In this document: piece by piece, positions 34,411 through 46,310 of the stretch
How positions within the stretch are numbered: position 1 is the first letter of the stretch
Layout: each line of letters starts with the position of its first letter
From: Bettongia penicillata ogilbyi
Taxonomy: Eukaryota > Chordata > Mammalia > Diprotodontia > Potoroidae
Length of the DNA stretch: 64,000 nt
Direction of reading: 5' to 3'
NCBI GenBank assembly: GCA_023548195.1
Contig: JAJHZJ010000014.1
Location: 17,929,718-17,993,717 of the forward strand
Position numbers and translations under genes: made by a program
Notes under the pieces: model-generated
What the model saw: only the letters and a program-made list of their open reading frames with translations
Database searches by the model: none
What the model was told of the DNA's origin: nothing

Positions 34411-35591
34411 GAGAAAGGAAAGATCACTGACAATTTAGAGGATCATGGATAGTTTCACTATCCGTGGCACGTAAGGTGGCATGAGAAGGTGGCATGTAAG
34501 TCAAGTCATGACGAAAGGAAGAATTGTGAGAGATGGAGATGGGGAACAACTGTAATCTGAAAGGAGGATTGTCTTATGTGACTATTCAGCTATGAAAGAT
34601 GAAGTCTTTGATTTAAGGAAGGGTTAGCAATTCAGTTTGGCTAGAATTTAAAAGTCTGTGAAAGAGAGTTGCATGAAATAGGACTACAAATGTAGACTGG
34701 AGTCAGATTCTGGTGAATAAACGGTTGAGTAAAGGGAATATTTGTACCAAAACATAGCACCAGAACAAATCTAAGTTTGAGTCTACCAGAATTTTTTCTA
34801 ATTGAGTGCCTCTTTGTGTTTTAGTTTTTTGCTCACTTTAAAAATGAGAATTCTCCTCAAGAACAAAGATGTTGAAGAATAAATGGTTTTGATTTCCTTT
34901 TAATTCCTTAAGATGGAAGAAGTGCTATAAATAGTAATCAAAATGTGTTATTCTGAATTCTCCACAGAGATTCACTAACCAAATCTGTTTAGGCAGCCAC
35001 ATAAATTGGCTTCTTTTCTCTTCTGAAATAAAGAAATTATCATCATGATTGTCATTACCATCATATATTTGATTAAACCCAGAAGGTGGAAAAAAAAAAT
35101 CTGTCCTTACTACTCATAAGCAGCTTCCTTGAGAAAATTTTAGTAAGCCCTGCTATGTAGTTTTCATATTCTGACATGACCTTTGAATATCCCAAGGTCA
35201 TGCCAATTTTGCTGATTGCTTGTTGAATTAAGCCCTCCCAGTGACTTCTGTGGAGCCTAAGGTTTGACTGTTCCCAAAAACATGCACCCAGACCTGCATG
35301 TGGCAAAGCTTTTCTTCTGTTTTTTTTCCTTTTCATTTTAAAACTTACAGGTTCAAAAGGCAGTGACTAGAATTTGTGCTGAAGTGCAAAAACAGACTTT
35401 GGAGCCGAGCAGAGCCCTAATGCTAGTGAAAAGCATGTATTGATTATTTAAAGAAAGTTAAAATAAAAGCAATTTTTATCCCCATTTCGGCACATTGCAG
35501 CTTTTGGCCTATCCACTCTTAGCTAAAAAAGCATTCTTTCCTGATAATCAAGCTTCAGCTGTCTGAATTTCAGGCCGAGCCTCTCATCTTG

Positions 35592-35608
35592 AGCTCTTCT
35601 GAAGAGCT
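35592..35608. other. Near-perfect 17-bp palindrome next to TTAATTAA
   Basis: AGCTCTTC and GAAGAGCT are perfect reverse complements around a single T, followed a few bases later by TTTAATTAACC. Possible dimeric binding site; function unknown. Confidence 0.7.
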
Positions 35609-38600
35609 TCTTTAATTAACCATTATACCACAGATGTTATTGATTTTTTTTTTCAAATCTGGTTGAAACATCATTGTGCTGGATCATGGCCAAGACTAAG
35701 GCCTGAATTTGTGTGTGTGTGTGTGTCTGTGTGCTGCATTTACTCCTTCTGCATACCTTATTAGTCTCCATGTCTGTTAAGTGCAATCCTTAGTATTAAC
35801 TCAGAAAATATAGAATTGATTTTTAGCCTAGCAGCCGTGGTCTAAGGGCTTCTAATTTGTAATCTGAAAGCCTCAGTTGCTGATGAAATCTTGCCACTGT
35901 TACTTTCTACTTCCTAAAAGTAAGCTTTTTATTTCTTTAACATATAGATGATATGGATATAAATGATGTAGATAAAGAGGACATGGTTATAGATGATACA
36001 TAGATAATATTGATATGCGTATATGACAGATATGCATACATACACATATGCATATACATTTTCTTTAGCTAAGAGATTTAACTTTGATAACCATCATCAC
36101 TGAGTCTTTGCTTTACTTGTCTATAATATAGATTATGGAGGATTCTGAAATCTAAGAGGTTCAAACATTTTTCATAGTTTGGAAAAAAAATATAGAAGAG
36201 CAAATTGCAAGACATCAGAAACAACAGGGGATCTGCATTCCTTAAAAAAAAATACACCTTTCGGTGATGATAAATTCAAGGACCTAAACAATCACAGTAG
36301 GTTCCTAAATTCTGATAAGATTTCTATGAGTTTAGTGATATGTTCTTTAAACATAATTTGAAGCTTTTAAAATACTGTAATAGTAGCTCTTGACCTTTAA
36401 AAATCACACGGAGCAAGGGGTGGTGAAAAATATTTATTTACTCTGCATTAGTGGCTAAACTCTTGTTCCTTCCTAGAACCCATAGTCCTTTTATGCTTAG
36501 GAACTCATGCATGTCACTTCCCTTCTTCAAACAAAAGCCAGACAGGACTACTTGAACTGGAGAAACAATGACCTGCAGTCTCTATCCTATGCGTCAGTGC
36601 TAAACGACAATGCAAACCTCTTGACTAACTCTGGCATCACAGTGGAATCTTGCAGTTCACCATGTCTGCTGAACAGAAGTTAGAAAAAGAAAAGATCATC
36701 TTGTAAACAATTAATTAATGTCTGTCATGAATTATCATTTTTACTTCCTTCTCAAGAGGCTCAAAGGGAATAAAAAGGCATTTTTGCAGGTGGTGGCATT
36801 CAAACTAAGGGCAATCAAATGTTTGAGAGCTGAGACACAGCACTTTTGAGTCTCTAAGGGTGAATGGTGCTAGGATTAGAGCGCAGCAGGGGGTTGAGGG
36901 CTTCAGGTGTGAAGCTTAATGTTTGTGATCAGCAAAAAAAAATGTCTTGAATTTATCTAAACTGCTCTTCTGCTAACAGTACTTCTAGCACATAAATGTT
37001 CTGAAAGTGACAAGTGTTCTCATTGCTCTTCTAAAGCAAACATGATCTGCATTTGAAAGATGCATCCCTTTTGCCTAATTTAGAATGTGCATCACAAAGA
37101 GCATTAGATGATGACCTCCCCCACAAAAGATAATATGCACTCCAGAGCATAGACACAAATGTAAACCTTCACTTTCCTGTCCAAGATCTCCTCTGGAGCT
37201 ACCAGAAGGGACTGTCCAGAATTGTGAGCAGTACATATATAGTGTAGTGCATACATAGTAAATAGGCGTAAAGCAAAGGTACTGGTGACTGGGGTTTCAA
37301 TAGCCATCTGACCATTTAGTTTCTTTTTCCTTCTCTCCATGAATAATTCCTTTTCATTTCATCCAGACAATTGGCTGGAAATTATGATGCTGCATCTTGA
37401 TTCACAATATCCTTTACACATCCTCCCTCCCTTCCCCTCACCCCCAAGATAGCTTTCTGGATTTCTCAGGGTATTGAAGGGTAACTGGAATATATGAAAA
37501 GAAAAAGAAAATCCAGTGCCAATGGTAAATCCATTGTTAGAGAAAATTAGAAAGAAGCTTTATTCAACCCTGGGAACTAGACTACAAACACTGTTGATTA
37601 AAAGACCTATCAAGTTCCCATTAAGTTCACACAAATGCATTACTTCTTCATTTAGGACTACGGTTGATTAGGTTCTTGCACCTCTTCTCTATCATTTTGC
37701 TGAATTTATATATAACAGATCATAGCTGTCCCTTATAATGAAGGAAAAGGCTTATTTTAGTCAAGAAGGATGTGGCTTGACTGTGAAAACCAGTAAGGAA
37801 AAGACCTTCGAAGGATCAGAATGAATGTTAAATACCCTTGAGTTGCCTAAACTCCAGATTTTCCTCTATGCAGCTTATGAGCACAGTTTCCTTTATGTCT
37901 TCACAATACTCTTTAACCTCTCACCTCCATGTTCTAAAAATTTCCAGTTAACCCCCACTTTTCCACAGATGTATCTGTAAAAAATAATGCTCTCTTGGCC
38001 TTCCTCTAAGATAACCAAACCAGTCACACTCCTCTGTCCTTTGCTTTCGCCATTACTGACTAGATACTTTCTCATGTATTCTCTGAATCAGTGAGCACAG
38101 CACTGACTCTTGGTGGAACTAAGAAACAACTGCAAAAACATAAGATAAGTAGGAAAGGTTGGACAGAAATAATAGAATGGTTCTTTAGGGAGAATTTCAG
38201 ATTTGAGGAGTGGACAGAGTTGTAGAGTTTTTCAAAGAATGGGGGTAGGTGGGTATGAATTCAATTTCTTTTTAGAGATATTAAATAGGTAAATGTTACC
38301 CTCAAGGATGATGACACCGAAAAAAGGAAAATATTAATGCAGGTCTGAACAACTTGCAGCAAATCCTCTGGCGGGCCACAGGCTGTATAGGCCTGCATTA
38401 AGGGAAGGGAAAAAAAAAAAAAACAAGAGAAGGGACCTGGAAAAATAAGGATACATTCTCTTAAAAAGAGAATAGAGAAAGTATAAAAATTAAAAAGAGC
38501 CTCTCCTGAAAGGATGATTTAAATTAACTTCTTGCAATGGGCAAAATGATTGTTTAGAGAAAGTGACTTTTTCCTCAAAATGGGGAGAGTTTCTCAAAAA

Positions 38601-39684
38601 TCAGTGATCCCCCCAAAGCCTATCACTTTGGAACATAATAGTTCTCTTTAAAAATCACTTTAAAGTGAAGCAATAGGCAACTTATTCGTGGCTCTCAAAA
38701 GCCCAAGTTTAGTTTGACTAGTGTCTTGGGGGAGCAGCAATCACTTTGTGCTAAACTATGAAAGTAAGCTGACATAACCTGCTCAGCTCTGAGGAGAGCC
38801 TTTTCACTTTGTGTTTAAGATCCTGAGAGAGAAGCAGACGTTAAGAGTAGACTGAGTTGTAGAGTAGGAAGCAGCCTCTGTGTGTGCACGTTGCCCTGTC
38901 TCCCATAGGCTCTTATTGGCCTCTTGGCAGATGCACATGTGTTAGTACATACATTCTGAGGGCTGAGTTCCTGAGAGTGGATTGTTCCAGTCTAAGAGAA
39001 GGCTTTGGATTACCGAGAAATCCCACAGTTGTCTTATAACATGGGCCAGGTCAATGCATGCATGTTGGCCTAAAAAAGGAGTTTGTGGACAAGATTATTC
39101 CTGAAGCCCTCCCCTTTCATCAGAGGAGAGGAGATTTCCTAAACAGCATGATGCCAAAACCTAGCCTTCTCACCAAAGAAGGGAGGTTTTATGGGCCAGT
39201 TTAAACCTTGAGGCATCAACTTATCAACAACCCCAAATATGGGAGTTCAGTAATGTGGCCTTCTAGAGAAAGGATGATACTTAACAGTGTGCCTGTTTTC
39301 TCCACTCCATTCTCCAAAACTCACACCTCCTTCCCAAAGATGGAGGAGTATTAAGGAACTAAAGCTCTGAAATGGGAATACAGAAGGCTAATACTTTTCT
39401 TTCTGCTATTACCTCGTATGTTTGAACTGTGCACAATTGTGCTACAAAGAGGATTATCAATCCTCAAAGTGCTTTTGTGGAGTGAAAGTAGGGATGGAAT
39501 CTAAAGCATGAGACTGAAAGATACTGCTAAAAACTAACCAAAATGTTAGGGTTTTGTCGTATCAGCAAGCCTTAATTCAGTTCCCTTCAAAGGGGAGTTT
39601 AAACTATAGGTTGGCACTGAATCAGAAGAACTCTAGGACTCTAGTTGAAAAATAGACCCATCAGTAGAGAAAGAAAATTATATT

Positions 39685-39772
39685 TATTGATTGTAGATGA
39701 TATATGCCTATACATAAATATATACATATACATATATACACACACAGACACACACATATATACATACACACA
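39685..39772. repeat. TA/CA-rich simple repeat
   Basis: ATATAC, CACA and TATA units from about 39685 to 39772. Confidence 0.85.
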
Positions 39773-40070
39773 GTTTTAAATGAGCCATTTTCAATATTTG
39801 TGTTTTCTGTGAGATATAACAAAGTCTATCCTCTACCTGATATGCATTTGTTTCCTTGAGTGCTTCTACAGAATCTGAATCCACCTTTGCCGGAACTCAG
39901 ACATAAAAGCAATATATGAGCTATGTTCATTGATTTCCCAAAGTAAACTCCTGGTGGGGACAGGTGATCTAAAGAGAACTGTGAGTAAGCCCCCCAGGTT
40001 GTGTTTAGTCTACATGACCCAGAATTTGGGCATTACTTTGGCCATAGCTTAGATATGTAGTGAGGAAGAG

Positions 40071-40250
40071 AAAGACTGTGACATAGTAGAAAGATCACCA
40101 GTATTTGGAGTCAGAAGATCTGAGTTCAAATGTCAGGTCCCACTTTACTGCTGTGACTTTGAGCAGAACTCTTTAAGCTTGATTCCTTATCTGTAAAATA
40201 TGGCTGTTGGACTAGGTAATCTTTAAAGTTCCTTCCAACTTTAGTTCCTA
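40071..40250 (+). mobile_element. MIR/core-type SINE
   Basis: TTTGGAGTCAGAAGATCTGA, TGAGTTCAAATGTCAGG, a GTGACTTTGAGCA core and TTATCTGTAAAATATGGCTG, then GTTGGACTAGGTAATC...CCTTCCAACTTTAG, the full order of a therian core SINE. A and B box-like words of its tRNA-derived head are partly visible. Old. Confidence 0.75.
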
Positions 40251-40261
40251 CAATTACTTTG

Positions 40262-40490
40262 TGTTTAGCTATTTCAGTCATGTCCAACTGTTTGCGACAA
40301 TTCGGGGTTTTCTTGACAAAGATACTGGAGTGGTTTGCCATTTCCTTCTCCAGCTCATTTTAGAGAGGAGGAAACTGAGGCAAACAATGACTTGCCCAGG
40401 GTCACATAGTTAGTAATAAGTATATGAGACCATATGTGAATTCAGGTCTTCCTGACTCCACATCCAGCACTCTAATTACCATGCCACCTG
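40262..40490 (-). mobile_element. Marsupial core SINE with RTE-type tail
   Basis: On the minus strand: head with TGGCATGGTAATTAGAGTGC, CCTGACTT...GAATTC block, CTAACTATGTGACC, GCCTCAGTTTCCTCC, then TGGCAAACCACTCC and a GTTGGACATGACTGAAA end. ATTACTTTG at 40253-40261 and 40491-40499 is a 9-bp target-site duplication. Same SINE type as at 29.6 kb. It inserted right behind the MIR-type element. Confidence 0.9.
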
Positions 40491-40509
40491 ATTACTTTGA
40501 TACTTCTTT

Positions 40510-41020
40510 CCTACTCTGTCTTGGTAAGACCATATGTAAAATGCAGGGCTCCATTCTGAGCCCCACATTTTAAGGAGGACATATAAAAGCTACAACATGT
40601 TCAGAAAACGGGACCTAGAAAAAAAACATATAAGGAATGGTTAAGGGAATTTAAGATTTTTAACTTACATAACAAATGATAGCCATCCTCCTTTTTCTCA
40701 GTTACTTAACAAAAAGTGTCATGGGGAAGAATGATTAAACATTTTCTACTTTGCCCCAAAGTCAGAACCTAGTCAATGGATAGAATTTAGATAGGCAGAG
40801 ATTCAGTTTAATGTCAGGAAATGATAATCAGAGCTGTCCAAAAGTGGAACTCTCTCTGGAAGGAAAGGAGAAACTTCCCCTTACTGGGGGTTTTCAAGAA
40901 GAGATTGGATTCCATTTTGATGAGACATTATAGGGGGTTTCTGACACAGATTTGGATTAGCCTAGGTGGTTTATGGGGTGACTTCCAACTTTTAGAGGCT
41001 GTGGTGACAGATTTCAGGTT
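40510..41020 (+). mobile_element. L3/CR1-type LINE, ORF2 C-terminus and 3' end
   Basis: Words in order: GGCTCCATTCTGAGC, GGAGGACATATAAAAGC, TTTGCCCCAAAGTCAG, AGAGCTGTCCAAAAGTGGAA, then GGGGTTTTCAAGAAGAGATT. The plus frame around 40830-40920 reads RAVQKWNSL...LLGVFKKRLD, the hallmark C-terminus (WN.LP..V....S...FK..LD) of CR1/L3 ORF2. Old and frameshifted. Confidence 0.7.
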
Positions 41021-41097
41021 CAGAAGTGAGTTTTGTTTTTTTTAAAGGAAACGAAAGGAGGAAACATCAACAATAAATGCAACACTGTTACATAATT

Positions 41098-41292
41098 ATT
41101 AGAAGACTGGCCTTGGAATCAAGAAGGCCTAGATTCAAAGCCTGCCCAGTGGCTATCTGATCATGGGCAAGTCACTTAAACACTCAGTGTCCCTGGCAAC
41201 TCTCTTAGATTAAATTACAAAGAAATTACCAGTCTATATCAATAGAGGGAATTTCTGCATCGGGAGCTTCTATACACTGACAAAATCACAGG
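41098..41292 (+). mobile_element. Marsupial core SINE (different 3' half)
   Basis: GGAATCAAGAAGGCCTAGAT, GGGCAAGTCACTTAAACACT, TGGCAACTCTCTTAG, then TATCAATAGAGGGAATTTCT and TGACAAAATCACAGG. The first half is a tRNA-core SINE; the second half is the long tail known from marsupial SINEs. Confidence 0.8.
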
Positions 41293-41401
41293 TATTTACA
41301 TATATATGTATATATACATTATATATATGCATGTGTATATACACATATATAAATACAAATAAATACAAACACATGCATATACATACATGTAGGTGTGTGT
41401 G

Positions 41402-41462
<61 letters not shown>
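41293..41462. repeat. (TA)n/(TACA)n/(GA)n simple repeat
   Basis: Long TATATG and ATACAT array ending in a GA run at 41448-41462. Frames through it are repeat translations. Confidence 0.9.
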
Positions 41463-41463
<1 letters not shown>

Positions 41464-42059
41464 AGGAACAGAGTTATACACTACTATTTTCATACGTGGT
41501 ATGCAGTATGTTTACATACATGAAAAGGTGCTATACACATGCCAATACATTGTAATATGTGTTCACTTGTGATACATGTGTCTCCACATGTGTGTGGTGG
41601 TGTATCTACATATATACTGTCCTATATTGTTAGCATGTTAATGCATATGTAAAGCGTGTAGCCTACACATGCACACATATGCATCCAACTAGGTACTGTA
41701 TATATGTGTATCCTACATATGCATTGTATGTGTCTATCATTGCATACATATATATGTAATCTATAGACATATATATTTGCTGTATAATTTTTTTTTTAAA
41801 GCACTCACTAAGCATAAAAGCAGACTGAAGATACAGGGAAGATACCAAGATTAAGTAAGACATTCTCTGGAATCAAGACTCTTACAATTAAGTAATGTGG
41901 ATACAATGTACATACAAATATTATTACATGAAATGAGATGTAATCAGTGCGTAAAAGAGGTACAAACTAAGTGCTACTTCAGAGCCAAGAATGGAGAAAG
42001 ATAATTCCTAACAAGGGAGATCAGAGAAGACTCCATGAGAAAAGGAAGAGTATTTAAGT
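41463..42059. other. TG/CA/TA-rich AT-rich stretch, no gene
   Basis: Degenerate CATATG-type repetitive sequence to about 41790, then 42000 bases region without gene evidence; short frames read through low-complexity DNA. Confidence 0.6.
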
Positions 42060-42900
42060 ACCAATAACAGTCATGAATCAAATATCAAGTATTTATTAAG
42101 CACTTACTTATGTGCTAGACATTGTGACAGGCATTGAGAATATAAGTACTAAGAATGAAACAATCCCTAGTTGATAGGAATTAATAGAGAAGGTGAGAAA
42201 TACTCACATGTACAGAATAAATATAAAGTGAATAATGCAAACAGATGCAAAGCAGCAAAATCCATAGGACTGGGAGGAGAGTGAGGATAGGCGGAGATCC
42301 AGAAAGGCTTCATGAGGAATATGGCAGCTGAGCCATGTTTTAAAGGAAAAGAGTGGCTCTGGAAGGTGGAGGTAAGGACAGAGTACAATCCAGGCATATG
42401 AAATTGATGACAAATGCAGTGAAGAATTAGAAAGGGCCAGTGTGGTTGAATTGCAGAATGCAGAGAAGGAAAGTATGTAGAGGGGACAAGGAGTATAGTA
42501 ATGTCCAATGAGTCTGAAAGGCATGTTGGAGTCAGATTGTATAGGGCTTTAAAAATTGAGAAGAAGACTTTAAATTTTATCCTAGAAGCAGAGAGGGAGG
42601 CAGGAATAGGAAGCCACTAGAGCTGGATGAGTAGGGAAGTCACTGGGCTTAAGGAAAATCACTTTGGCAGCAGGGTAGAGGATTGACTCTAGTGAGTAAA
42701 GACTTGAAGCAGGAAGTCCAGTTAGGAGGCTAATGTAGGTGAGAAGTGATGAGGGCCTGGATCAAGAAGGTAGCTGTGTGAATATGGAGAAGGTAATGGA
42801 TGTGAGAGAACATCTCATGAAGACTTGGCAACTAACTGGATAAGTTGGGTAAAGGAGAGTCAGGAATTCAAAATAATGGCAAGATTACAAACCTGGGAGA
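42060..42900 (-). mobile_element. LINE-2 fragment (antisense of 3' part)
   Basis: Starts with ATTTATTAAGCACTTACTTA-TGTGCTAGACA and continues with the long L2 order: AAGGCTTCATGAGG, GCTGAGCCATG, AGTGTGGTTGAA, TGTATAGGGCTTTAAAAA, CTTTAAATTTTATCC, GGAAGCCACTAGAG, ATCACTTTGGCAGCAGGG, AGTTAGGAGGCTAATG, GAATTCAAAATAATGGCAAG. Minus-strand frames at 42167-42524 lie in this element. Confidence 0.8.
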
Positions 42901-42912
42901 ATTAAACTCTTC

Positions 42913-42951
42913 GTGCACTGAGAAAGGGTTTCCACCAGAAACCCAGTGCAC
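42913..42951. other. 39-nt hairpin with two perfect 7-bp stems
   Basis: GTGCACT (42913-42919) pairs with AGTGCAC (42945-42951); GGGTTTC (42926-42932) pairs with GAAACCC (42938-42944). A 5' bulge GAGAAA and a CACCA loop remain. It lies just outside the L2 fragment. Too short for a canonical miRNA precursor. Confidence 0.8.
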
Positions 42952-44030
42952 TTATAGGCAAATAGACCAAAATGCTGCCCCTATGAACAAAAGATGCTTC
43001 TGGGAAAACTGAAACCCACAGACCTCTGTATAAGGATGAGAAGATCCACCATACCAAGACAGAGTTCTGAGATGGTTGGAAACCTACAGTTCTTTGACCA
43101 GGAATTTAGCCTGGGATTCAGCAGGGAAATTTGTAGCACTCTGATGTGAGAGTTCCAAGAAGCCTTGAAGTCAACAGTACTCTGATTGTTGACAAATCAA
43201 AAGGGTCAAAAATCTGCTTGACCACAAAGAAGACTCAAAGTTTGCCTAGAAAAAAATGAAGGAAGAGATTTAAAAATATGTAGTTTTAAGGCTGGAACTC
43301 CACTGATTATTCCACCCACCTTGAAGGAATTACTTTTGTTAAATAAAAATAGTTCTTGATTTAATCAGAGAGTGACAGTGAATAACATCTGTACAACTCA
43401 GTTGAATCACTCAAAGCCAGTGTGATACCCTAAGAAATTTGTAACAAAAGGAGTTATCTCAGAATGGGTAGAGATTCCAAGGTTCCAGAGGCAGAGAGAG
43501 AGGAGTGGGGTCCTACAGAGCTGAACCAAAATGAACCAGCAACTCATGGAAACCAGCAAAATGAAATCAGGAGAAGATAGAATTACACTGTGATAGAGAA
43601 GAGTGACTCTGAGAAGGGTCATTGGCCCTATAGGCATCCTGGAGCAGAAGACTTGAACTGATATACCAGATGAATCCCTCACTCAAGGACTGAGGAAGTT
43701 TCAAGAAAAAAAAAATTGTCCCAACTTCCTTTCCTAGAGCCTGATGCTACTATGACACTATGATAATCTACTGCTTCAGTATTGAAACATCTTTCCTTAA
43801 CTACATAGAATCCCCAGGTTACCTAGTGATAGATATAATGATAAGTTAAGACAGAGAGCCACATATCTTCCTAAATATTAGCTTTCCTAATTGGGGACCA
43901 AGAACAAATATGATTGCATTTCTATCTTTTGTCAAAAATAAATTCCCTAAAACCACAGAATGAAAATACACGAACCTTTGGGGCCTTTAATATCACACAT
44001 GGGCTTAGCATGAGCTAATTTTTATAACCA
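42952..44030. other. No gene or named element
   Basis: A-rich, moderately repetitive-looking sequence, no family recognised. The minus frame at 43407-43682 has no supported product. Confidence 0.45.
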
Positions 44031-44635
44031 GGTATTATACTATTATAAATGAAATAAAAGTATTGAAGAAAATAACCAAAAAGGGAAATAGCTTCGTGGA
44101 ATATGTTAAAATTTACTCATCAAAGTAACACACCAAGAAAGAAAAGAAAATTGTAATGGCTCAAATAGAAACTAATGGGTTGATGAAACAATAATAAATA
44201 TTTGAGCAAAGTCAAAATACTGAAAACATAAAAAAAATGTATAATATTGGCTGAAAAGGATAATTTGACCTGAAAAACTAGTTTAACAGAAATAATTTAA
44301 GAATTGCTAGACTTCTGGAACATCAGGATGAAAAAAAAAATCCTGGATATTAAAATTAAAAAAAATCTTAACTAAAAACTGCCCATATCTTTTAGAACCT
44401 GAGGTCAAAATGAAAATATAAAGACTCTACTGGTTATCTCTTGAAAGATAAAGTTCCAAGAAAGTCCTAGTCAAAATCCTAAGAATCTAGCTAAAAGAAA
44501 AAATATTGCCAACAATAAAAACAAAACAGAATACAGAGAAATTATACAAAAAATGACAGTTAAGACAAAAAGAGTAAGTACTTGATTACAATATAACCAA
44601 AGGGAACAAAGAATAACTTACCCTGCAATATTGAG
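44031..44635 (+). mobile_element. Old L1, ORF1 remnant (left half, outermost level of nest)
   Basis: A plus-strand, A-rich ORF1 relic: the region of AATTTAAGAATTGCTAGACT to CATCAGGATGAAAAAA matches the RRM-like start, and the relic runs to TACCCTGCAATATTGAG, the ORF1 YPA-LS position. The same ORF1 continues at 49326. A 12-bp word, TGCAATATTGAG at 44624-44635, is echoed as GCATTGAG at 49326-49333 and is probably the worn target-site duplication of the middle element. Confidence 0.65.
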
Positions 44636-46310
44636 CAAAACTGAGGATTCTGGGCAAATGATGGAGCAGGTCATTAAACTTTCAGCTCTCCAAATTTCCT
44701 CCACAAAAAAAGACAGAATATTGCCTGAGAGCAACAGAAATAAACGCTAGGTAAAGCAGTGTCCTTCAAAGATAATTTGAGAAGACCTCCAGGGGCGGAG
44801 TGAAGTGCAAATGCCTCCAAGCTGACTGCAGAATCAAAAAATAACACACTGCAGGGGCAGCTGGGTTAAAAGGCAGCCTCAGCCTTACAAACTTTTGGTC
44901 TCAAAGACAATGTGGGGATCTGAACTCTGCAGTAGAAGACTGAAGGACCTTCCACTGAAGCATAGCTGTGTTAACAAGATTCATCCCATGTTGTGACTGC
45001 TGGGAGAAGGAGCTAGCACACATCTGGTGAGTGCAGTAGTGAGGGGCAGGGATCCTGTTGGCCTTGGGCACTTGCTGAAGGGCAGAATCCCTGATTTCAG
45101 TTCTGGGGCAGAGAGGACAGCTGTAGTTTGTAGCCACTGGAAGGACAGCAGGGAACAAGATCACAAAACAGAACAGTGTGTCTGGGGGCCCCAGCTGTAC
45201 CTTAGGAGTGGAAAGGAAAGCCCAAGGTTGAGCCCCAAGACAGACCTCAGAAAATAACAGTTTGGGGCTTGAGGTTTGGGGCATCATTCCATATACCTCA
45301 GGACTAGAATTTGATTACACTAGTAGTTGTTAAAAACAAAATCAAACAATAAAAAGAAATAAAATTGAATAAGCAAAGGAGAAAGAACCCAACAATAGAT
45401 AGTTACCATGGAGATAGAGATCTGGGTTCATATTTAGAGGAAAATAATGGAGCTAAAAAAAGCCAGTCCTTTTTCATTGGGAAAAGTCAAATGGTTCCAG
45501 GCACAAAAAGAGTTCTTAGAAGAACTTAAAAAGGACTTAAAAAATCAAATAAAAGAGAGCAAGAAAAAATTAGAAAAAAATATGAGCAAAGAAAATTATG
45601 AAAAGTAAGTCAACCAACCAGAAAAAGGAAATCAAAAGCGTAAGGAAAAAAAAACTTGAAAACTAGAATTGGGGAAGAGGAAGCTAATGATGTTCTAAGC
45701 CATCAAGAAATAATAGAAAAACTCAAAAGAATGAAAAAATAGAAAGTGAAACATCTCATCAGAAAATCAACCAATCTGGAGTAAAGTTTGAGGAGAAATA
45801 ATAATATAAGAAGTCAAAATACCTGAAAATTATGATAAAAGAGTCAAAAAAAAAATTTCCTGAAGTTCTAGAACAAAAAATGCAAAGGAGAAGTAGAAAA
45901 AAAAAATCTACCAATCACCACCTGAAAGAGATCCCAGGAGGAAAATATAAAGGAATAATGGAATCAAGGTTCAAAGCACCCAGAATAAGGAGAAAATATT
46001 GGAAGCAATAAGGAAAAATAATCAATTTAAATAATATAGAGCTACAATAAGAATTACACAAGATCTAGTGGCTACTACTTTCAAAGACTATGGGTCTTGG
46101 AATACTTTATTCCATAGAATAAAAGAGCTGGGGTTATTACCAAGGGTAATGTACCCAACAAAGTATAATCCTGAATGAAAAAAAAAGGACATTTAAGGAA
46201 TTAAAAGATTTTCAGGTTCTTGTGACAAAAGCCCTAGAACATAAGGGAAAAGTTGATATATAACATCGAGGAGAAATATATGGTAAACATTAAAAACTAA
46301 AAAGGACTCA

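Larger units (their letters stand above)
34411..40070. other. Unique, gene-desert-like block; possible conserved segments
   Basis: 5.6 kb with almost no recognisable transposon and no credible coding frame (longest frames under 90 codons without homology). Sub-segments about 35340-35660 and 36460-36780 have mixed composition, rare runs and homeodomain-type words (TTAATTAA near 35611, CAATTAATTAA near 36710), as conserved non-coding elements often do. A short TG run is at 35710-35734. Conservation cannot be tested here. Confidence 0.45.

Noticed and set aside
38340..38405. Possible hAT-type MITE end (GCGGGCCACAGGC words)
   Set aside because: Too short and no terminal inverted repeats or 8-bp duplication seen.
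41296..41863. Tyr/Ile-rich frames
   Set aside because: Translations of TA/CA simple repeats.
42167..42524. Two minus-strand frames above 100 codons
   Set aside because: They lie within an antisense L2 fragment in a non-coding part.
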